64,000 nt of DNA, from the NCBI RefSeq assembly GCF_000227115.2, contig NC_016486.1:124001-188000 (forward strand), read 5' to 3'. The notes under the pieces are model-generated. The model worked only from the letters and a program-made list of their open reading frames with translations. It was not told where the DNA came from and ran no database searches. The DNA comes from Naumovozyma dairenensis CBS 421 (Eukaryota > Ascomycota > Saccharomycetes > Saccharomycetales > Saccharomycetaceae). The position numbers and the translations under genes are program-made. Below, one piece after another: positions 31,721-40,994 of this stretch; position 1 is the first letter of the stretch, and every line of letters starts with the position of its first letter.

Positions 31721-31753
31721 AGCTCATCGATTTATTTTCACCGCAAAATTTTC
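31721..31753 (-). promoter_or_regulatory. PAC and RRPE-like elements in the NOB1 promoter
   Basis: AGCTCATCGA (31721-31730) reads TCGATGAGCT on the NOB1 strand, nine of ten PAC bases. AAAATTTTCA (31744-31753) reads TGAAAATTTT, one A short of RRPE. Spacing resembles the CGR1 pair. They lie 110-140 bp from the NOB1 ATG and about 240 bp from SGT1. Confidence 0.7.
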
Positions 31754-31988
31754 AATATTTCTTTAATACAGTGTGGTGTCCTGATTTTTATCACTTACGT
31801 ATAACACCAAATACGTTAAATCTAGAATACAGGGAAGTGTTGTAGTTACATTAAATTGAGTTGAAATATGTAAGGAACAAAGAAGAACAAACTGATTAGT
31901 CTCCGAGGTGTCTTTGCATATACTCTTACGCAAAAAGCATTCTTGATAACAATAAAAAAGTAAGCACTTACCTATAAAATAGTAAGAA

Positions 31989-33197
31989 ATGACGATTGAA
32001 TCAGACTTGAAAACAGCTTACCAGACTTTATATGATCATAAGAACCCTGAAAATGCATTAGAATTATATAACGGTATATTGGAACAATCACCCGAAAATT
32101 TGAATGCTAGTATTTACAAAGCAGCTTCATTGGAGAAACTATATTTCGCAAATGAAAAATGGCATAATGAAGAGACGATTGAGTCTGCTAAGAAATTGTT
32201 AAACAAAGCGCTAGATTTGGCAATAAATAGAGGTATTCGTTCTAAGATTGGTTTGATTTATTTCAGATTCTTCATTCATTATTTTAATTTGAAAAAATAT
32301 CAGGATTCGAAGATATATTTCGATAAATGTAAAGAATACGACTATGTTGATCCAACTTTACCACTTTGGGAATCTAGACTGAATAAAAAACTGGAAAAAT
32401 TAACCAAGAACAAAGGGAAAACTAATGTATCAACACAAGCTACTACAGCTCCGACCGCAACCACGAAGAGTGAATTGAAAGAACAAAAAGTCACACCGAC
32501 TCCCACTTCTAGCATTCCTAAGGCAGTTCCAGCAGCATTACCAGAAATACCACAGCCCACCAAATTTAGAACAGATTGGTACCAAACACCTAAGACAGTA
32601 ACATTATCTTTATTTACCGCTAGTTTACCTAAATCTAAAGAAGACATTCAAACAACATTATCTTCCAAAGATAAAAGAACATTAAATGTCTCATATCCTA
32701 TTCCTGACACAAGTTCGGAATTCCAATATAATGCCAAATTATCTCATGAAATTGATCCAGACGCAATTAACGTACAATTATACAGCAAAAAAATGGAATT
32801 TACTTTCACCAAAGTAGATGCAGTTCAATGGAAAACTTTGGAATCTGCCGGCAATGATGATAAACAAGAAATTAAGCAATTTGAATCAACGCCTAGTACC
32901 GGCAGTAGTACTAATTTGAGCTATCCATCGTCATCTAGGAAACAAACAGATTGGTCTAAATTAACCCTTGATAATAACGATGCTGCATATGGAGACAACG
33001 ACGATGATGAAGAAGGAGATTCAGCAGATGCATTTTTCAAAAAACTATATGCGGGTGCTGATCCTGAAACGCAAAGAGCAATGATGAAATCATTCATTGA
33101 AAGTAATGGTACTACTTTAAATACTAATTGGGAAGAGGTATCTAAGAAATTTGTGAAACCTGCTCCACCAGAAGGTACTGAATTGAAACATTGGTAA
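31989..33197 (+). CDS. SGT1: Hsp90 co-chaperone Sgt1
   Basis: The 402-residue product matches Sgt1 (YOR057W, 395 residues), the adaptor linking Hsp90 to Skp1 in kinetochore (CBF3) and SCF assembly. Residues 1-~135 are the TPR domain. A Thr/Pro-rich linker (~138-185) is followed by the CS domain (~193-280, RTDWYQTPKTVTLSLFTASL). The C-terminal SGS domain has RKQTDWSKLTLD, DAFFKKLYAGADPETQRAMMKSF and ends in GTELKHW. Its neighbour NOB1 is conserved. The downstream side is a synteny break. Confidence 0.97.
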   Translation: MTIESDLKTAYQTLYDHKNPENALELYNGILEQSPENLNASIYKAASLEKLYFANEKWHNEETIESAKKLLNKALDLAINRGIRSKIGLIYFRFFIHYFNLKKYQDSKIYFDKCKEYDYVDPTLPLWESRLNKKLEKLTKNKGKTNVSTQATTAPTATTKSELKEQKVTPTPTSSIPKAVPAALPEIPQPTKFRTDWYQTPKTVTLSLFTASLPKSKEDIQTTLSSKDKRTLNVSYPIPDTSSEFQYNAKLSHEIDPDAINVQLYSKKMEFTFTKVDAVQWKTLESAGNDDKQEIKQFESTPSTGSSTNLSYPSSSRKQTDWSKLTLDNNDAAYGDNDDDEEGDSADAFFKKLYAGADPETQRAMMKSFIESNGTTLNTNWEEVSKKFVKPAPPEGTELKHW

Positions 33198-33327
33198 GAA
33201 ACTCATTCGCGTATAATGTACATGTAATAGCATAGATAAACTCGATATATGACTAAATATACAGGAATTTGTCAGAACTTTAAGCATACATAATTATACA
33301 TTTATTTCTCTAGGACGGAAACTTTAT

Positions 33328-33822
33328 TTATTTCGTTTTGAAAAGAAGGCGGGAACCATTTGATGGTGAGTAGATCGAAGTTCTGTCAAGCCAATTTGTG
33401 AGTATAATTGGCGATAATAACGTACGTCTTGGTGTCTTTGGATTTATAATACTTTCTCCCCTTATTACGCTATCTTCAATATGAGTTTTTGATTTTGTTT
33501 CCAAAAGAGGTGAGTTATGTATTTTACTTTCAGGTGTTTGAAATCCATCCTTCTGCTGCTCAAGCGATAATAAAGAATGGAAGGTTAGTCTTGTTGTGCA
33601 ATTCTTTTTAATTGGTGTTATAGTATCGTGAACATTTCTCGTTATATTGGTGCACATACTCATGGTTCTCGATTTTTGATTCGGTACCGTTTCATCTCCA
33701 GTCTTGTCCTTAGTTTCTTTTAAGTTGTTTAAATCCATAAGCTGTCTAGCACTAATGGGATTATTGGTTTTACCAGTTCTTTTACTGATCTTACCTGTGT
33801 GTTTTATCTTGTTTTCTACCAT
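33328..33822 (-). CDS. Unidentified basic protein with clustered Cdk-type sites
   Basis: I do not recognise this 164-residue protein. The first ATG in frame is at 33822; a longer frame would need a TTG start. It is Lys/Arg/Ser/Thr-rich with no membrane segment. Five S/T-P sites occur, two with the full Cdk consensus (TPIK, TPRR), with TPES, LLSP and IYSPS also present. The C-terminus reads TNWLDRTSIYSPSNGSRLL. It converges on SGT1, the position held by ASE1 (minus, 885 residues) in S. cerevisiae, so a truncated or very diverged ASE1 remnant is possible but unproven. It could also be a lineage-specific cell-cycle protein. Confidence 0.6.
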   Translation of the reverse strand: MVENKIKHTGKISKRTGKTNNPISARQLMDLNNLKETKDKTGDETVPNQKSRTMSMCTNITRNVHDTITPIKKNCTTRLTFHSLLSLEQQKDGFQTPESKIHNSPLLETKSKTHIEDSVIRGESIINPKTPRRTLLSPIILTNWLDRTSIYSPSNGSRLLFKTK

Positions 33823-34571
33823 TAGTTTCTTCAATTGATTAAGACTGATTGACTACACTCCTCGCTGATTGATCCTGTCAATATTTAACCTTCTTTTATC
33901 AAACTTGGAAATTATGTGAGTTAGGTCCGTCATGAGGAAGTTACTCTTTTAAATATAGGCAATTAATGACATAACTAACCTGCATGCTGCGTTGTCTCCA
34001 GTGTTAATGTTCCCTTTGAAAAGTTTCTATTTACTTCTTTCCTAAAAGGGTTTAAACTTTATCATTATGCGCGCCTCATTTTTTTTCCATTTAAAGTTTA
34101 AGAGAATCAACATAATTTTATAAAGCATAAAAGCTCATTCAGCCTCATTCTGTGAAAGAAAAAACATTTATACATCGTCCTGTTAATTGCCATATGGTGT
34201 AATCTTTCAAAGTCATCTGAAAACCTATTAAAAGTTAAATATTTACATATAAAAAAACCAAGCGACTCCTTCAAAAAGATTTGGAAAAACATAAGCAGCT
34301 TAACAAGAACAAGGCGCTATCAAAACTTTGAACTCCGGTACTATTTCTGGTGATGGGCCATTTATGTTTTGCTTCCTTGACCACTTTTTGTTTTCTTTTA
34401 ATTTTGTATCATTGATTGTCTTTATTATTAAACCCTTTTTTAGACTTAAGTATAAAAAATTCCAACAAAAGGTACTAAAGAATATTTAATAGTATGCATT
34501 TTGTCCATAGAAAGTATTTATTAGGATTAAAAAGGGTAGCAAATTAAAAGTACAATTATATAAAGATTACC
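33823..34571. other. Intergenic between the two unidentified small genes
   Basis: About 750 bp of AT-rich sequence. The only longer frame (34107-34292, minus) is Phe/Leu/Arg-rich and looks random. Nothing else is supported. Confidence 0.55.
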
Positions 34572-35003
34572 TTAAATCTCTAAATCATCGAAGATGTTAG
34601 TTTCACCAATACCAAAGATGTAAAGACCAAGGTTTTGGAATTTTACCTTCTTAAGCATGCTACCGGCCTTTCCTGGCAATGAAGCCGCGAGCTTATTCTT
34701 CAAGTTATTGAAGAAACTCTCATCAACCTCAGTTAATGTAGTATTCTTGATATACCACGTTTTTTTCTTGTCTTCTTCGAGGAGTTTTTGAAACTCTAAA
34801 TGCTTCTTGAATTCTTCACCATTTTCCCTCATATGAGCCATTTCTTCTTCCAACGTCTGGGCATGCTTATCTTTAAGCATGCCCAAATATGCAAGAGCAT
34901 CGTCGTTGTTCAAGATATCTGGCAAGGCAATATCTTTTTCTTTTTCTTTCCCGAGAACGCTGTTACATAAACAAAGGATTAGTGTTAGTGTTACTAGTTT
35001 CAT
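34572..35003 (-). CDS. Small secreted or ER-luminal protein, unidentified
   Basis: I do not recognise the family. Starting at the ATG at 35003 gives 143 residues beginning with a textbook signal peptide: MKLVTLTLILCLCNSVLG, with a small residue before a likely cleavage point and a charged KEKEKD mature start. The longer frame upstream would bury the signal and is rejected. The mature part is helical and charged (LEEEMAHMRENGEEFKKHLE), has one N-glycosylation sequon (NTT in IKNTTLTE) and ends in a less charged segment (FQNLGLYIFGIGETNIFDD). There are no cysteines after the signal peptide. It sits in the breakpoint interval between SGT1 and BET3. Confidence 0.65.
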   Translation of the reverse strand: MKLVTLTLILCLCNSVLGKEKEKDIALPDILNNDDALAYLGMLKDKHAQTLEEEMAHMRENGEEFKKHLEFQKLLEEDKKKTWYIKNTTLTEVDESFFNNLKNKLAASLPGKAGSMLKKVKFQNLGLYIFGIGETNIFDDLEI

Positions 35004-36466
35004 TGTTAATGTTCTTTTTTCTTTTTTAAAAACTTTTTGGTTTGGTTTTCTTTCTAATTCAACAAAAAGAATATTCGTCTTTTGATAAATAATTGATGAA
35101 GTAAATGGAGAAAATACAACAAGTTTGGAATTTATATACACTGTTTTTCAACTTTTTCGTTTTAATGAAACGTAAAAACAAAACGAAATTTATTATTCTT
35201 CGAACTTGCTTATAATGTAAATGCTTGGGTTTCTGAGTCTGAATGTCTATAAAAAAAATTGACTGCTGTAAATCGTATGATTTGAGAAGAAAAAAATATG
35301 TCCCATTCAATAATTTAGTTCGAATGTGGTTCTCACATTATCATTATAGATGGTAAAGAGTTGCATTAAACCCGGTACCTTTAGTTATCACAAGAAGGGA
35401 AAGGTTGTTCCAGACTGCGAGAGTACTTTTGGAAAAGCAGGTTCTATAACAGTTAATATTTAAACAAAAGACCCAGAAACAAACTAAGAATTACTATTAT
35501 ATAAGCCAAAAATGATGATGTTTAACATTCTAGTGGTATGTGAGCTGTAGTAACTCCTATAATCTCTTTACATAGAGTTAATGTGTATAAAAAAACAAAA
35601 ATAGCCTCTTTCCCTCCTGAGGTTAATATGATATGAGAACATTAACGAAAAAGCTCCTTTTTGAGAAGTTTTAGTAGTTGTCCTCATTTCTTCATTATGA
35701 TAATGTTTCCATTAATCGTAATGTTTTAAGGCTAACAAGTATTACTTTTGAAAACTCTTCGAATTTCGGACTTTGATATTCTTCCCTCTCTTGCCGCAGG
35801 GTTTCACATGCGATGACTCGATGATGCCAATTGATGGCAGCGAACAATTCTTGGTGAGTTACCGTATTGAAATTGAATACTTCAAATAACAGTCTAATCT
35901 TTAATCAGCTATTGAATTTCATGGGGTCAACCTCATGTAACGCAACACCAGAAAGGTAAAGCAAGTCGTAACTTACAATTGAAAGGTCCCAACATGTCAC
36001 AACAGATTGACATCAAACACAAATTGTGACGCAAAAACGGATTAAGATATTTTAACGTCCACGAACGAAACGTCCAAGGGTGTGGTCGCACAGCTCTTAA
36101 AAATGTGCCACCTACCTAAAAGAGAAATGGCCCAGAAGATCATGCAGGTCACCCAAAAGGGACACCCAGTCACCCGTTGTTGCCTAAAAGAGTATTGAAA
36201 GGAGGGCAGTCCAAATTATTTTCTAAACAGGAAACAAACTGTAAATATGAAACAAAGTAGAAACAAACTAGAACCCCTGAGAAATGAAATGATTTTACAT
36301 AGTAGAGAAAGTCAATCCAAATTTGAGGAACAGAAAGACAAGATTTGATACTATTGGCAACAGGTCGCATTTGAAGATATCCTAAGCCAAACTGAAAATA
36401 TATTAAAACAAGAAGAAGAATTCTGGAATTGATTTCTTTTAAACATTCAATACGAAAGAAAAAAAA
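35004..36466. other. 1.46-kb interval upstream of BET3 and the secreted-protein gene
   Basis: Divergent promoter region at an inferred rearrangement junction. A possible small structured or spliced element around 35511-35880 is discussed in the findings. Otherwise there is no supported gene. Confidence 0.5.
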
Positions 36467-37291
36467 ATGTCGAAACCTCAACCTAGTGGCACCACATCGG
36501 CAACAAGCTCATCATCATCACAAATAAAATCATTAAAATTAACAGGTGAGGATATATGGAAGAATAAGACAGAAAAGATAAATACAGAGCTCTTCACTTT
36601 AACGTACGGATCAATAGTATCTCAACTTTGTAATGATTTCCAACGTGATTTTGAAAAAGTGAATGAAAATTTATTTTCAATGGGATATAATATTGGTGTA
36701 AGATTAATTGAAGATTTTTTAGCTAGAACTGCATTACCACGTTGTGAAAATCTAGTTAATACGAGTGAAGTTATTAGTTTATGTGCATTTAAAATTTTTT
36801 TGAATATTACACCGCAAATAACTAATTGGGATAGGAAAAAGGAAGCGTTCTCATTAATTTTGATTGATAATCCATTGAGTGAATTTGTGGAATTACCTAT
36901 GGATGCGATGAAGGAACTGTGGTATTCAAATATATTATGTGGTGTATTGAAAGGTGCACTTGAGATGGTTCAATTAGATTGTGATGTATGGTTCGTATCT
37001 GATATATTGCGAGGTGATCCACAGACCGAATTAAGGATTAAACTAAATAGGATTCTTAAAGATGAAATACCAATTGGTAGAAGATTAAGCTACTTCCAAC
37101 ATAAACAATTTAAAACGAAGTTTAGAATACGTGTTTTAGTATCAAGAGTACATATATATATATATATAATGCATGGCAGGGCTGCTCGCAAACTACCTGA
37201 CGCTAGAAATATGTATTTAAATGTTCATGGTAGAATTTTTTTTATTGTTTTTTTTTTTTTGTTGTATTTTTTCGTTTCAATCAATGTATAA
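36467..37291 (+). CDS. BET3: TRAPP subunit Bet3, with frame-shifted C-terminal extension
   Basis: Residues ~1-204 match Bet3 (YKR068C, 193 residues), the palmitoyl-binding core subunit of the TRAPP complexes acting as Ypt1 exchange factor in ER-Golgi transport. Clear segments are IWKNKTEKINTELFTLTYGS, MGYNIGVRLIEDFLARTALP (with the acylated-Cys region PRCENL) and QLDCDVWFVSDILRGD. Bet3 normally ends in DEIPIGED. Here the frame runs DEIPIGRRLSYF and continues about 70 residues into low-complexity sequence. Skipping the A at 37079 restores GAA GAT TAA, the canonical end at 37088. Either the sequence has one extra base or the protein has gained a tail. Convergent with GPT2, as in S. cerevisiae. 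Confidence 0.92.
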   Translation: MSKPQPSGTTSATSSSSSQIKSLKLTGEDIWKNKTEKINTELFTLTYGSIVSQLCNDFQRDFEKVNENLFSMGYNIGVRLIEDFLARTALPRCENLVNTSEVISLCAFKIFLNITPQITNWDRKKEAFSLILIDNPLSEFVELPMDAMKELWYSNILCGVLKGALEMVQLDCDVWFVSDILRGDPQTELRIKLNRILKDEIPIGRRLSYFQHKQFKTKFRIRVLVSRVHIYIYIMHGRAARKLPDARNMYLNVHGRIFFIVFFFLLYFFVSINV

Positions 37292-37315
37292 CGCTCGATT
37301 ATATTGATTGGTTGC

Positions 37316-39553
37316 TTATTCACCCTTTGCATGAGAAGCTTCCCATTTTTCTCTAATTAAAGAAGTGATCTTCGAATTTCCCGTAGCATCTTCATTATCA
37401 CTATCACTTGAAGAGGAATCATAAACATATCGGTAATTTGACCTCCCCTCTGATAAAATTGGAACATTAGACAATGAACCTCTAGAATTGACTCTAGACA
37501 ACGCACTTGATATTCTTGAAACGACAGACCCTACAGAAGAAGATCTACTAGAACCAACGTCTCTATCACTACTACGTCCACGAATTGAATCATGTTGAAT
37601 CTTTAGGAAATCAGGAGTTTGTTCTTGGTGACGACCTCTAACTGTCAATTTACTATCAGATTCATCAGTTAATTTATTGGTAGTTGCAAATTGATCAAAA
37701 TCTTTGAATACATGTGGACCTAATTCATTACAAATAGTTGTAATTTCTAAACTCAATTTCTTTCTCGTTGTTTGAATCTCTTCAATTTTTTGCTTAGGAT
37801 AGAATAATGTAATAAATAAAGGGCGTAATGATTTGAAAAGATCCATTCCGATTTCACCAGTTTTCAAACTTGAATATGAAATGAAGACTAGTATGGCATA
37901 AAAATAAAAGAATTGGATGATTGGACTTGATGACGGAACCCAAATTGATATTTCATTTTTGGATGCAATGGAAACTAACATTAACGAATACGTGACATAA
38001 AGAATTGGGGCCATAATTAATGCAACTATAAGTTTCCAAGTAGCTAATAAATCTGTGCCTTTAATTTTTACTAAGGATTTCTTTAAACCTTCTCTTGCTT
38101 TTTTCTTGGAATAAATACTACAACCAACGAAAATTGGTGTAAATAATATAGATCCCGGTAATGATAGAGCAAAAAACACAGATAATCTTGCTACTCTTGA
38201 AACAATATAAAATAAACATCTTATTGTTTCTAATGGACCAGTATGTAATGACATAACTTGATGATCTTTTAATCCCATTGCAAATAATTTATCATTATAT
38301 TCATGAACCATTTTTTTCAAATTGATAATTCTTTCGTCATCTTTAAACTTAGAATAACCAACAAGTAATCTTCTATTAATCTCGACAATGACAGGTAAAC
38401 TTAGTGTCAATTTGGAACGTTGATATAATCTACGGGCAGCTTGAATAGTCATTAAAGTGTCGAAATCAGGAGCATTCTCTGTAACAGAAAATAGCGCATC
38501 AGTAATCTTTGTCAATAATTTAGAAACAGTTTCCCTTGAATTCAATGCATATTGCTTACCCATTTCTCCATTAACTAAAATTGGTTCACCATATTCCAAT
38601 ACAGCTCTTGATCTAAATTTATCTCTATGGAAATAATGTAATCCGACTGGTACGACAGAAACTGTCATTGATGGATCTGCGGCAACAGCACCTAATGCCA
38701 TAATCGCGACACCTGCTTTTATTGGTAATAAAGAAGGTCTGTCATGTGACCCACCTTCTGGAAAAATACCAACGCAACCCTTAGTATGTAAATGATCAAA
38801 AACGTTTTGGAACACTTGAGTATTATCAATTGGTTTAGCATATTTGAAAGTGGTTCCTTCCTCTAAATATTCTCTCACTTTCGGATTGGAAGATTTGAAA
38901 GGAGATGATAAGATTATAGTTTCATCATCAACCACTTTTGCAATTTGAGCATTGCTTAAATAATTTGGTAATCCAAGTAAACCTTTTGCATTGAACCTCT
39001 TTGTAAATTGAGGTGAGATGTTTTCTCCCGTACGACATCTACCTTTAATTAAAGTTGAATTGTTAATTAAGTCAGGAGCATAAATTTCAATATTTGAGGA
39101 GACAGGTTTTAAATTATCCTGAGCTCTCTCTACGGGGACACTCCCCATACAACGACCGAAAAACCCTACTAATTTCAATTTCAAACTGGAGGCGGCAGTT
39201 ACAAAGCAAGCTTGTCTACCTCTTGAACTACCATGAGTAGCAGCGAGTTTCCTCGTAGTGGTCATGACTAGAGAAGGATCAATGAATTGATTCGCATGAG
39301 GAGCACAGACTAAAATTGTTGGTGTACCGTTCGGTGGTATGTTATAACCACCACGGACTTTAATCTCCCTAAAGAAAATTGTAAAAAGGATATTAAAAAG
39401 GAAAACGACAATGTCGTAAGTAAAAGATTTTAAATTGTATGTTAGACCGGTATAATCATTCTTGTACTGTCGTGATATCTTGGGAATATGAGCCCTTGAC
39501 TTAGGTTTGGGATTAACATCGATGGTTTCCACTGGTTTCTCCTTCATAGTCAT
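37316..39553 (-). CDS. GPT2: Glycerol-3-phosphate/DHAP acyltransferase Gpt2
   Basis: The 745-residue product matches the paralogues Gpt2 (YKR067W, 743 residues) and Sct1 (YBL011W), which make lysophosphatidic acid at the ER and lipid droplets. The acyltransferase motifs are CAPHANQFIDPSL (~residue 80), MGSVPVERAQD, and GIFPEGGSHDRPSLLPIKAG (~265-285). A membrane region with paired hydrophobic segments lies at ~455-570. The C-terminal ~100 residues are Ser-rich, like the phosphorylated tail of Gpt2. The convergent BET3 neighbour identifies it as the GPT2 copy rather than SCT1. Confidence 0.95.
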   Translation of the reverse strand: MTMKEKPVETIDVNPKPKSRAHIPKISRQYKNDYTGLTYNLKSFTYDIVVFLFNILFTIFFREIKVRGGYNIPPNGTPTILVCAPHANQFIDPSLVMTTTRKLAATHGSSRGRQACFVTAASSLKLKLVGFFGRCMGSVPVERAQDNLKPVSSNIEIYAPDLINNSTLIKGRCRTGENISPQFTKRFNAKGLLGLPNYLSNAQIAKVVDDETIILSSPFKSSNPKVREYLEEGTTFKYAKPIDNTQVFQNVFDHLHTKGCVGIFPEGGSHDRPSLLPIKAGVAIMALGAVAADPSMTVSVVPVGLHYFHRDKFRSRAVLEYGEPILVNGEMGKQYALNSRETVSKLLTKITDALFSVTENAPDFDTLMTIQAARRLYQRSKLTLSLPVIVEINRRLLVGYSKFKDDERIINLKKMVHEYNDKLFAMGLKDHQVMSLHTGPLETIRCLFYIVSRVARLSVFFALSLPGSILFTPIFVGCSIYSKKKAREGLKKSLVKIKGTDLLATWKLIVALIMAPILYVTYSLMLVSIASKNEISIWVPSSSPIIQFFYFYAILVFISYSSLKTGEIGMDLFKSLRPLFITLFYPKQKIEEIQTTRKKLSLEITTICNELGPHVFKDFDQFATTNKLTDESDSKLTVRGRHQEQTPDFLKIQHDSIRGRSSDRDVGSSRSSSVGSVVSRISSALSRVNSRGSLSNVPILSEGRSNYRYVYDSSSSDSDNEDATGNSKITSLIREKWEASHAKGE

Positions 39554-40994
39554 TATGACTGGTTATTATTTTCTGGATGATATTTTTTAATGTATTATTG
39601 ACTTATTGCAAAATGTTTCTCTTTCAATTCAAAATGTATTAGAATTCCCTTTTGCACACCTTATATGAGGAGTTAACGGTAATGCGACAGAGTAGTCTGT
39701 AAGCTGTCTATTCGATATACCTTTCTTATTCAACATTTAGTATAATTGAGACTATTAATGATATATGGTCTGACTTTTGTTAAAGAGGAAACAACAATAA
39801 GGAGGGAGGTAGAAACAATGAAGTTCCTTCGNNNNNNNNNNNNNNNNNNNNTGGCGCTCAAACATGTAATTCAGCGTTGCTTCCCTTCCCTTGCCTTGTT
39901 GTTCCTGTTTTTTGATTTTTGGCTTGGCTTTTATTCCCTTTTCGGATAAGGAATTAAGGGTCCTCCGTCCGCATTCTGGGGTATTATCCCCGGGGAGAGA
40001 GAGCTCAATGAAGCTTTCCTATTACGGATTATTATCAACTGGTTCAAACTAAAATTTATTTATGGCGTGCTTTTATATATATTTATATATATATATATCT
40101 TTATATATCTTTTTATACAAAGAAGCCTTATTTCCCTGTTCTGTCTGTGTCTCAATTGGAGTCCCTTTTTCTAATGGGGGGGGGAGACGCTCGGGGCAAA
40201 TAAATATATACGAGGTAACGCTATATTCTAGTTAGCTTAATTGTATAACGTTATGTATGTATGAGGCAGTTTACTCTGTCGCTATATAACCAGACGCTAA
40301 CTATCGTTCAAATTTCCATTGATTACATGTCATCAAAAAATATGGTCAAATTCAATGCTGTTTGGGTAGGCAAAGAAAAAATGTTTAGTTCGCTAGGATC
40401 TTTAAAACAATAATGGCCCTTCATAAAAGTAACAAAAATTTTGAGACTAGGGGAGGATAACTCTAAGTCTTGATTCCATAGTTACCACCTTGCTTTTAGT
40501 ACTTCATCAACATAATTAAAATCAAACAAACGTAACTCTCAACTACTCCAATTTTTGTTTATATTTGAGCTCTTTACTTTAAGTGTTAATTATTATTTAA
40601 TTTTTTTGTTATTCATCAAAATTTTAATATGGAAAAGTAAATAAAATATGAAGATTTTAAAGGAAAAGGAGAAAGAAAGGCTTAATCTCTACTTACTCTT
40701 CGCATCTAAAGTATGTGGTTTGCTCTTTCAGGACATGTTATGGATTTTGTTTTGTTTCAAACCTTCTTCAGCTGGGTTGGAATTTGTAATTTCCTCAAGA
40801 ACCCGGCCAAAACCCTTTACGGTCATATTCAAGATAAAATATAGTTTATGTTGTATTGATTTAACTGCATTCACAATGTGTCCATTTCTTTTTTTAATAT
40901 AAAGTTTTCATATCTTTTTTCATGAATACATTTTCTACTTTTATGGTTAATATAATCGTCCATTTTTTCTTGGTTTCTCTTTTTTCAGAATTGT
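39554..40994. other. 1.4-kb interval between GPT2 and the MidA-like gene
   Basis: It contains the GPT2 promoter, a 20-N gap (39832-39851), TA-rich tracts (40072-40112), a run of nine G (40176-40184) and AT-rich filler. The ORFs at 39746 (through the gap) and 40648 look random. Nothing else is supported. Confidence 0.55.
39832..39851. other. Assembly gap (20 N) upstream of GPT2
   Basis: Fixed-length N placeholder between genes. Confidence 0.95.

Noticed and set aside
40648..40902. 84-codon ORF before the MidA-like gene
   Set aside because: Phe/Leu/Lys-rich with no recognisable features; likely chance.
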